From positions 3,658,001-3,722,000 of the forward strand of contig NC_079879.1 of NCBI RefSeq assembly GCF_029227915.1: a DNA stretch of 64,000 nucleotides. The letters run 5' to 3'. The position numbers and the translations under genes are program-made. The notes under the pieces were generated by a model that saw only the letters and a program-made list of their open reading frames with translations, did not search any database and had not been told where the DNA came from. Source of the stretch: Hydractinia symbiolongicarpus (taxonomy: Eukaryota; Cnidaria; Hydrozoa; Anthoathecata; Hydractiniidae). Positions 22,851 through 31,461 of the stretch are shown in pieces (position 1 is the first letter of the stretch; the number at the start of each line of letters is the position of its first letter).

Positions 22851-24003
22851 AGGTAGACATGATCCTAATAACTCCAGCTTGGCAAACACAAGCATGGTTT
22901 CCAACAGTCCTAGAAATGTCAGTAAGGCACTCTCTGATCCTTCCAGGGAGAATAGATCTGTTAAAGAACCCGAGGGGAGAGTGCCATCCACTATTAGTAA
23001 ACAACAACCTCAAATTGCTGGCATGGAACATTTCAGGAAAAGTTTGGAGGCAGAAAAAATATCAGGAAGGGCTGCTACTCTTATCACGGCTGCCAGAAGG
23101 CCAGGAACTGTCAGCCATTACAACTCGTCTTGGCGAAAATGGCATAGCTGGTGTGGTGAAAAACAAGTTTGTCCCACTAGATGTCCTATAGAATATATAT
23201 TGGATTTTTTGGCACATCTTTTTGAGGAAGGGTTACAGTATAGCACCATAGGGTCACATAGGTCTGCAATATCAGCCTTTCATGAACCTATTGATGGGAA
23301 ACCCATCGGTGAACACCCTAGAGTGTCATCTCTCATGGCAGGTGTCTTTAATAAAAGACCTCCGCACCCAAAATCTGTTTTCATTTGGGATATTGAACAG
23401 ATTCCTAAATATTTAAGGAATATGCCAGACAACGTCTGTTTATCAGACAAGCAGTTAAGTTTAAAAGTGGCAATGCTACTGTCTTTAACAGCTGCTAGTA
23501 GGGTTTCTAAAATAACTTTTTTGAGCACTGATACTCTCATAAAATATGAAGACTTTTATATGTTCCAATTCAAGCAACTAACTAAGGTTTGCCACCCAGG
23601 GAAGAAAAGGCCGCCACTGAAATTCTACAGGTTTAGGAACGATGAAAAACTGTGTGTATGTGTCACCCTGGAGGACTACTTAAGTAGAAGAGAAAAGTGG
23701 AAAGTCACCGATTCTCAACTTCTTGTAAGCTATATAAAGCCACATAAACGGGTCTCCACTTCAACAGTCTCCGGATGGCTAAGACAAATGCTTTAGCTCG
23801 GGAACATTGATGTGGACAAATTTAAGGCTCATTCCACAAGATTCGCAGCGACTTCAAAAGCAAAAGCAATCGGCATCTCTCTATCCGATATTCTCAAGCA
23901 GGCACATTGGTCTTGCGAATCCACATTCCAAAGGTTCTATCATAAGCAGGTAGAGGACCCGAGTCTTACGTTTCAGAAAGCACTGCTCTCTGGTGGGCTT
24001 TGA
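22756..24003 (+). pseudogene. DIRS tyrosine recombinase, broken by one stop codon
   Basis: The frame runs to a TAG at 23,794-23,796 and resumes in the same frame to 24,003. The N-terminal SAM-like domain shows 'RPGTVSHYNSSWRKWHSWC' and 'STIGSHRSAISAFH'. The catalytic domain shows the first Arg in 'AASRVSKITFL', the His-x-x-Arg in 'KAHSTRFAATSKA', and the Tyr in 'FQRFYHKQ', in the usual order. The recombinase would integrate the circular element DNA. One TAG between the two catalytic halves is the only clear lesion, making this the best preserved gene of the element. Confidence 0.9.
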
Positions 24004-24005
24004 AG

Positions 24006-24093
24006 AGAGGTGGTTGAGGCTATGACCTCTAGATTTATTGCGAGATGGGGGATATCCAGTATTAGCTCGGCGGAGATTTCATGAAATGAAATT
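24006..24093. repeat. DIRS right inverted terminal repeat
   Basis: Inverse of 20,170-20,257. It is followed directly by an imperfect palindrome (to 24,172) flanked by AGTATTAGCTCG and its inverse, which may correspond to the internal complementary region of DIRS elements. Confidence 0.85.
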
Positions 24094-24460
24094 GAGGATT
24101 ACGTAAGGGCGCGTAGCGCCCGCAAGGTAATCCCGATTTCATGAATGAAATCGAAGCACGAGCTAATACTGCTCTCCCTCCCATCCCGTATTTTCACATA
24201 TTTTTCTTTCGTTTAGGATACAGTCGAGGAGGATATCGTGGCAATTACGGCTATCGTGGCCACTAATATGTATTCTTTTAAAATAAAACTTTTGGCTCTA
24301 CATGTCTTTTGTCATTATATTTTCCCTACCAAGGCGTCCCGTGTGTTAGCATTTTCCCCAGGATTTGTCAACATGTTCACGGTTATGCTACGAAACGTTA
24401 TATTTTAAAATCATTCGGAACGCCTTCGCGGGAACATGTTAAAGCGGATGTGTTTCGGCT

Positions 24461-24573
24461 ATGACCTCTAGATTTTTTGCGAGATGGGGGATATCCAGTA
24501 TTAGCTCGTGCTTCGATTTCATTCAAGAAATCGGACTTACCTTGCGGACGCTACGCGCCCTTACGTAATCCTC
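24461..24573. repeat. Additional inverted copy of DIRS terminal sequence
   Basis: 24,461-24,510 repeats the right-repeat core directly (CGAGATGGGGGATATCCAG). 24,498-24,573 is the reverse complement of about 24,092-24,172. The copy is less well matched than the main repeats. Confidence 0.8.
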
Positions 24574-24969
24574 AAGTTTGAAATAACCGATATGGTGACG
24601 ATGTGGATATAAAAACGTTAAAGGGGAAGTTCGGTCAAAAAAAATAAATTTATTTTATTTTATAATTCCATGTATTTATACTTATAAAAACAAAAAAACT
24701 TTACTTCATTAAACTTGGAGTTTCGGAAATGTCTCTAATGTTGACACAAACTTCTTGAAAATGCTCCGTTTTTGAAAAAGCGCGTCAGAAAAAAAAGCTG
24801 GGTTCTAACTCAAGTATGACGTTTTATAGTTCAAAACATTGCATCGCGTGAAAGAGTCACAACACAGGCTACACAATTTGCTAGAAGAATCTACTTCTTT
24901 CCTGCTATATTTCTTTTCAAATCTGTAACAAATTACTTCTTTGAAAATACAGTGTTAGTTTTGTAAGCA

Positions 24970-25974
24970 ATGGATCAAATTCGAAGCGATTCAAATTCTA
25001 ACGAAGATGAAAACGATGACATACCTGATTTATCCACTCTCAGACCCTTCAATTTTGAACCAGAATTTTCTTTGGAAGAACTGAATAAATTAGGAACGTG
25101 TAGTTCCGAGAGTGATGAGGAAGAAGATGAAGTTTCAAGGATCGGCAATAATAACTGGTGCCAATGCGGTGGTCACTGTAGAGCGATGGAGTCGTACAGT
25201 GAAAGCTTGTGTTGCAGGGATACAAATGAAATTCCTGACAATCATTTTGAAGGTAAAATAAACAAAAAATTTAGCCAAGCATAATTTTCTTTTTCGTGTT
25301 TAAAACCATAACAAAACTCTACATATTCCCTTTAAATATTGGTCTTCGCGTTGATAAAAAACATTTAACTCTCCTTCGCATATATTTTATTCGTTATCAT
25401 TCGCTACTGCCAAAACAATCTCACAAAAAAAATACAACGTTGGTTGTTTTATTTTATTCAGCTTTACAAATCAAATGAGAACGTGCGCTCAAAAATCAAA
25501 ACTTGAGACGGGGGTCATTTTTTAAGATTTTCTTTTTAGGAAAACAATGTATAACTGAAGCCGAAACTTTTGGGATGGTTTGTCTATGCAAACCAGTACT
25601 AACCACTGCACTGTCTGCTCTAAATAATTTAAGGGGCGATGCAATGCACACGGATAATTGGTACGTTTTTTATTGCATCTTATTTTAAGGGTTAAGGGCA
25701 AGAAAGGACTTGGGAACAAACTTGTGTTATATCACAATTTCTTTTTAGTTCACTACGTTTTGCCGGTTATAAACAGTACACGTGGTGGATACATAACAGA
25801 TTGGGAAAAGGTGTGCGAAAAATTATACCGTCGTGTGCTTTATGGGCAATTCGTAATAAATATCCATCTGAAAATGGTATTTATATCCCATTCACGGAGA
25901 GCAAATCCGACGACAAACGACTGTATGAAAACACGGATTCCGATTCTGAAGAAAAGAACCAACTTCAACCTTAG
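24970..25974 (+). CDS. P2X7-receptor C-terminal (zinc-binding 'ballast') domain protein carried by the Kolobok element
   Basis: Three exons join without any lesion: 24,970-25,252, 25,540-25,660 and 25,749-25,974, all GT-AG, giving 209 residues. An acidic, disordered N-terminus (1-58) is followed by a domain matching the cytoplasmic end of vertebrate P2X7. Cues are 'NWCQCGGHC' (62-70), 'LCCRD' (80-84), 'KQCIT' (96-100), 'NCSLRFAGYKQYTWW' (134-148) and 'IPSCALWAIRNKYP' (161-174), with an aromatic 'GIYIPF' end. The Cys residues that form the zinc site in that domain are all present (64, 66, 70, 81, 82, 98, 135, 164). There is no transmembrane segment and no ATP-binding ectodomain, so it is not a channel. 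A second role in transposition, or simple cargo, is possible. AATAAA lies at 25,998. Free-standing proteins of this domain are known in cnidarians and fish; its position inside transposon ends is what the sequence shows here. Confidence 0.85.
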
Positions 25975-26012
25975 AGCTAAAGAGGGGATTGAATACTAAT
26001 AAAAAAAAATTA

Positions 26013-28563
26013 TTACAATGTAAACCTTGTTTTCATTTTTTCAATGGCTTCTTTTTTATCTGGTTTCTCTCTTGGCGCTATATAATTTGGAACATCGGCG
26101 ACTTTGGGAGCTGCGTACCCTTCTTTAGTTGTAACCAAATACTTCACTTCACTTACAATATCCTCTACGTACGACCTTTGCTTTTCCGTGTAAACTTTTT
26201 TGACAACCCAGGAGTCTGTAATCCTCGAGTATTGTTGCTTATAGCGATGCTCTCCAAGACGATGTTTGTGCGTGGGAGGAGCCAGCTCCAGCATTAAAGT
26301 CAAGAACGGCGAGTTGTGACCTAGCAATCATTCCTGCAAAGCTAAAGTGTAACCTCTTTGGGCAATATTTGTTGTAGAGTGAGTGGTAAACTTCCAAATT
26401 TCCTGTGTGTTTGAACTCGACGAAGTACTTCAAATCACGCAACAAAGACTTAGCCCGAACTACAGATTCAAGGGCTTTGTAAGCAGGCGTTCCTTCCATC
26501 AACCATTTTTTTGATCGCTGTTCTAATTTAGAGAGTTTAGAGTGTTCACATTTGTGATATATTTTGTTGCTTTCCCATTTGTGTTTGTTCTTTACATGAC
26601 ACAACATACTCAGTCATTTCTCTCGTAACTCTACCACGTTACCATTACAAGAGGCGCAACACCACCAGAAATGATTTATGACAGCTTTTACCCAAGGAAG
26701 TAAATCTTTTGCAGTTGTTTTCTTGGCACATTTGACCAACTTTCTTTTAATGTTTTTCCCCATATGCCATACGTCAAAATGGTGCTTAATATCCTTCCGT
26801 TCTTCTCGCATGTACATCCGGATTTGAACGTGCCTGTCAGTTGCAATGCCTTCAATTGACAGTTGATTTTCTAACAAACGATTAAGAACAACAATCAATC
26901 CTTGTTTTTCCATACGCGACGAATTCCCAACTTGGCCGACATGAACTACATGAAAGTCAACTATTTCATTTGATTTTGAATTAAGTAACGTGTAAGTTCC
27001 GTACTTTGCACTGTAACCTGGTGAATCACACAATTCTCGATGAGTGGAATATATTTTGTGAATCGCTTGGAATATGTACTTTTTTTGTATTTCGTAAAAA
27101 GTGGTTTTGGACAAAAAATGTATTTTTGCGATTTGCATCATTTCTTTAACGCGTTGGTATGTGTTACCGAAAATTAAAATGGCTGAGGAAAGCAATAAAT
27201 TTCCCCACGGTCGCTTACTCACCAGTGGTTGCGATGACCATTGGTGAGCATGAGGTCACTGCACAACAAATGTACGATTAGTTGAGTCCCTTTAACTGCA
27301 ATTTTATTCACTTCAGCTGGCTTAAAACAGGTGAAACAAAATCGTAGCAGAGGTAGAAGACAAGACCAAAAAACGATAAAACACGTGCCGTTTAGGTCGG
27401 GGATGTCCGCATCGGAGTCGTTATCATTCTCACTATCTGACAGATTTTCCAAATTGAATGATTCGTCTTGACTTTTCTCATTATTACTAATTGCTTCTTC
27501 CTCGTATTGTGAAAATTCTTCTATGACAGACATCGATACTTCTACATCGGGCGAGAAAGAAAAATCGGTATTACAACATTTTTCCTTCTTTTTTTTTGGT
27601 TTTGGAATCTTCACTTTTATTGGAGCAACTTGGATTCCAACCTTTTCATGACTCACATACAGTGATGATTGACATTGAACGCCGCGTGTCTTAGTGCACT
27701 TGACAGCATTGACATCTTTATCAACGCCATTTGTTTCAGTCTGGGTTCCCATTTCTTGTTTATTTTCAGGTTGTGTAGTATCACCTGCTTCTGTTTCCAG
27801 CATAGAATCAATTAGCTAGAAGATAACCAAACAAAATTTCATTTTAAAACAAACCCTCTGTATTGCAAAAACATATAGACACTTATTTTACCTGTCGTTT
27901 CTGACGGTCTTCGATTCCTTTTTCTGTTCTTTTACGTTTCTCAGGCTGTTTTGTAAAATTAAACAAGGTCGGAACAGCACCACCTTTTAATTTCTTCCGC
28001 GGTGGAGAACCCATTAGTTCAGCCTAGAAATTTAAAAATAATAGATTTCCATTACCCCCGTCTTACGAAAGCACATGTTCTTGAAGGATTTTTCGATGTT
28101 AAAAAAACATTCAGCACTGGGGGAAAGAAAATGTAATGATTTTTTTTGACATGGTTTTGTTTTGGAAATGGCCGTAATAAATGAAACTGTGTTGAATTTT
28201 TCTAAATACGAGAAAGACAAATGTTTGGCTGTTTGGTGAAACATAGGTAACGAAAAGACTTACTTGTAAATCTCTTTCGAAGCACTCTGGTTCAAAATGA
28301 TGAGAACAAATATAAAACCCAGAGTCTTTCGGCAAGGTACCAACTTCTTTTTATATTGTGTAGCCATTTATTCCGAAGCTCTTTATCTTTTTTCGCACTA
28401 GGAATGTGATAAAATACTACCCGGATTTTTCTTTCGTTGTTATCTTCGTCTTTTGTCGTAAGCTTTTCGTTATCTACGTCCTTATTTTCCTCGCTTCCCT
28501 TACCCTTTTCTGTCTTTTTATTATTGCTACTTCGATTTGTACAGCCGATGGCAGCACAGTTTG
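26013..28563 (-). pseudogene. Kolobok transposase with N-terminal THAP zinc finger, broken
   Basis: The gene has several exons. Exon 1 starts near 28,561 with a THAP domain ('MPNCAAIGCTNRS' ... 'FYHIPSAKKDKELRNKWLHNIKR' ... 'ICSHHFEPECF'); a one-base frameshift near 28,345 splits it. Exon 1 ends near 28,266 (CAA|GTAAGT). An exon around 27,891-28,023 follows ('GSPPRKKLKGGAVPTLF', a usual post-THAP motif), then a long catalytic exon from about 27,818. The core is recognisable in pieces: 'DSPGYSAKYGTYTLL', 'IATDRHVQIRMYMR', 'HHFDVWHMGKNIKRKL', 'NHFWWCCASC' and 'HSLYNKYCPKRLHFS'. A TGA (26,614-26,616) replaces a Trp codon after 'LREK', and further frameshifts lie near 27,220 and 26,300. THAP would bind the termini and the RNase H-like core would cut. 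The gene converges on the P2X7-like gene. Confidence 0.85.
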
Positions 28564-28887
28564 GCATATTGAAATAATAAAATGCATAAACAAAACGCTT
28601 CTTCGTGTGATTACACCTAATCCCCAACACCGAACTTCGCTTTTTGAACTATAAAACGTCATAATTCAAACTCGACCCAGCCTTCGTAAAAACGTAAAGG
28701 GGTCAGTCTACGGAGGTGTTTTTACGCGTGGTTAACACAGTTTATTTCAAAAAAATAAGGGTTTCATTTAAAAAGAATTATCGTATTCTTTTTTTTTCTT
28801 TTATGACTATTGATTATGAAAATATAATTTTTGAACGAACTTCCCCTTTAAATGTGTTTTTTTCACGGAGTTGGCGGATCATACGCT

Positions 28888-31461
28888 ATGCTTGTCTCAG
28901 TTATTCTGTTCTTTTTTAAAGGAGTTAACATCAGCTGAAAAAAATATCACTCAAGTTTAAAATGAAGCTTGTTAAGTATTTTAAAGGTTGATGATTTTCT
29001 CACTGACATTTCCAGGGACTATCATAACACAAAGGCTAAAAATCCCTGGAAGCGAGGATGTGATCTTTTTAGGATTTATTAATTTAAACGAAGATAAGCG
29101 TATTGATGTTTCCGGTTGAGCTCCAGTTACTAAATCACGATACACCTTAAGAGGTTTCTGTCCGATGTATTTGGTTACAAAAATATTACTGTTAAACTTT
29201 CCAACTTTTTAGCGTGGCATACTGCTTATATTTATCAATATAGGTTTCGATCTGGACGAAACTTGGGTAAAGATAAATTTAGTACCATTAGAAGCACATT
29301 TTTGTCTACTTTCACAAACTGTAACTCCACCAAAATCGCATTTTGGCAAAAAAGGTTATGACACTTTTAGTTGACCAACCTAGTTTCTTCTGTTTCGTAA
29401 AAATAATCAAATTTTTGATGGGCCTAGTACCATTAATTCTCCATAAGTGTTTCAAAAAGGGTTCAAATCCTATGAAATTTTGTAGGAAGCAAGTTCCTTA
29501 TACTCTGATTTAGAACATCATTAATATATAGGTAATAATACAATGAAAAACAGAAGGACATAATTTTGATAACATTAGCGGCACATAAACAAATTTTTCT
29601 TTTAAGAAACGTGTTTACCCGTTGCTTTTTTTGTGGAGCTTGAACGCAGATTAAGAAAAAATATAGTATCATGTGCTTTTGATGAACTGTTGAAGAAATA
29701 TTGGGATTTAAAGGTCTTTTTAATTCCGAAACGGGTGGATTGACCCAGCTTTGGAAAGTGGATCGCTTTTTGGTCCCAGGTTGTCCCTAATTACCCCAGG
29801 AGATGACGTCAGCTATTAACAACTGTTTCGAAATTATTTACCCTTAAAAAAAAAATCCGCAAGTTTTTCCGAAAATTTTCGTTACTAATGTAGGTGAAAT
29901 AAAGCGCTCCACCTGGATATGAGGCACAGTTTATGGCTTTATTTAGCTTCAAATCCGGGTCACACAGTTTCTTGTGGCTTAACCCGGCGTTCTGTGTGTT
30001 TAAAATGGTTGTGCGCGGTAAAACCCAACAAAATCCGATTTTTACGGACGAAGGAATATGAAACAATCCGAGCTACGGCCATTTTGAAAGCTTTGGCATT
30101 GGCGTTGGTAAGTCTGTTTTGTCTTCTAAAAGCTTTTTATTTTTGTTTTTTATATGGTTTTACATGTTAAGATAAATAAATTGTAACGCTTTTTGTTCAC
30201 AGACAAATCTTGAACTCAGCGATTTTTGGATTTTGGCTCTGAACGTAGATTTCGAGCGAGCAACCTAAAAAGCTAGCTAGCTATAGCTAGCCTGACTTAT
30301 CCCTATTATTTTAAAGTTTCTATTCACTTTAGTATAAGACAGTTTTATCATAGCCAACAGTATTTTTTTTAATACTGGGTTGTGACTATCTAGCTAGCTC
30401 TTTAAAGAAGATAAATGTTTAGTTCTGGCAATGAAGTGAAAGTAGGCCAAATGCAGTTTGACTGCAACAAAATTCTTAATCATTAATTCTTATGCTAAGT
30501 GCAGTTAGTTAGCTACACCTTTTATTACTGTTATGGAAAACTACTCGGCAAAATAAATATGGTTTAGTGATATTTTTAACTGGACGGGGAAACGATGGGC
30601 CGTTTTTATTTAAACCGAAGTTGCGACAAAGTTACGCCTATACGTCTGTTCAACTATGTTTAACTGTACTAAGCGCTTAGCCCGTTGTTAAAAACGGACT
30701 GCTTTTTAAAAAGGGTATTACTCCTATACGGATGTGCGACATGGTGTATATACCTGTTCTGTATATACCTGGCGTTAACGATGGGCTAAGTCCTGATCCA
30801 GTCTTTTTAAAAAGGGTAGCTATATATTACGCATATACACATGCGCAAAATGATTTACCTGTACTAATCGCTCAGCCCCGTGTCACGACCAATTTAGAAC
30901 TTTCACGGAAACTTATTCCGCATAATAAAATATTATTGACCGATTGTTTTTGCTTAACAGGGTAACAACGGTTTGTGCCCTCTGTTTTTATTTTAGCTAT
31001 CGTGGAGGGAAAGTTATTTTATGAAAAACATATTACACCCGCTACATTATATTGGCGTGTGCGCTTCACTTGATATATGAAATCCTGCATACCTGTACAA
31101 AAGCGCTCCATCTTAATGTGTGACACAGTTTGTGGCTGTTATTAGGCGTTCCACTGAGCATTCAACGCCAGGTAACACAGTAACTTGTGGCTTAACCTGA
31201 CGTTTAGAGAGATATAAATGGTGCGTTTAAGCACACGCACACGACATCATTGCAAAAAGGGAAATTCCCAAAATCCCAAAATCACCCCTTCCGACAAATC
31301 CGATAATTCCGGAAATACCGATAAATCCTACGCATGCGCAATAGCGACTACCGGAAATAATACTGACATTTCGAGCATGCGCAATTGAGTAGGGGAAAGT
31401 CCCTACTCAAACTACGACCGTGCTAGAACGCCGATTGAGCTCAAAAAATATATAATAAAAG
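28888..31461. other. Non-coding region with degraded repeats upstream of the Polinton
   Basis: No gene is recognised. Two related segments of about 130 bp in the same orientation, near 29,905-30,035 and 31,105-31,230, share 'AAAGCGCTCCA', 'CACAGTTT.TGGCT' and 'CTTGTGGCTTAACC'. A further degraded pair around 30,655-30,720 and 30,780-30,830 shares 'CTTTTTAAAAAGGGTA'. These may be remnants of Polinton terminal sequence or an unrelated repeat. Confidence 0.45.

Larger units (their letters stand above)
20553..24266 (+). pseudogene. DIRS gag-like gene, two exons, with RGG-rich tail
   Basis: The frame opens at the ATG at 20,553. It is interrupted by TGA at 20,661-20,663 and continues through 'PPSKKARFELD', a basic motif usual at this place in DIRS gag. 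It shifts frame near 20,990, where 'MGPLCRLWSLMEG' is the recognisable block, and again before 21,290. The last stretch ('NYNNRGSNRGGNRGSR') is an RGG-type RNA-binding tail. It meets a good donor, AGAG|GTATGT, at 21,368/21,369. A pyrimidine-rich acceptor ending GTTTAG lies at 24,216. The exon 24,217-24,266 continues in phase as 'GYSRGGYRGNYGYRGH' and then a stop, with AATAAA 16 bases later. Gag would thus be made from spliced RNA, with RT and recombinase in the intron. Gag packages the element RNA. Confidence 0.65.
20170..24573 (+). mobile_element. DIRS-like tyrosine-recombinase retrotransposon, decayed
   Basis: An 88-bp inverted repeat, 20,170-20,257 against 24,006-24,093, is nearly perfect and includes GATATCCCCCATCTCGC. 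Between them lie gag, reverse transcriptase/RNase H and tyrosine recombinase in the DIRS order. Downstream of the right repeat there is a palindromic unit centred near 24,116 (GGGCGCGTAGCGCCC) and a short gag exon with AATAAA at 24,282. A further inverted copy of the terminal sequences lies at 24,461-24,573. DIRS elements replicate through a circular DNA intermediate and integrate by recombinase, so they have no target duplication. All genes here carry frameshifts or stops. Confidence 0.85.
24618..28851. mobile_element. Kolobok-like DNA transposon with TTAA target duplication
   Basis: The element spans 24,622-28,847. It starts AGGGGAAGTTCGGTCAAAAA and ends with the inverse of that sequence (one mismatch), flanked on each side by TTAA (24,618-24,621 and 28,848-28,851). 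TTAA duplication, AGGG-type ends and a THAP-containing transposase are the hallmarks of the Kolobok superfamily. It contains two convergent genes: a P2X7 C-terminal-domain-like gene (plus, intact) and the transposase (minus, broken). Their stop codons are only about 40 bp apart. Confidence 0.9.
19635..28887. repeat. 26-bp perfect inverted repeat flanking the DIRS and Kolobok insertions
   Basis: The sequence beginning AGCGTATGATCCGCCAACTC at 19,635-19,660 reappears as its exact reverse complement at 28,862-28,887. Internal related segments ('CCGATAACTCCGTGAAAC' at 19,662 and 'TTTCACGGAGTTGAAGGATC' near 20,030) suggest the ends of a small non-autonomous element. The DIRS and then the Kolobok would later have inserted into it. 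I could not define its target duplication. Confidence 0.65.
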
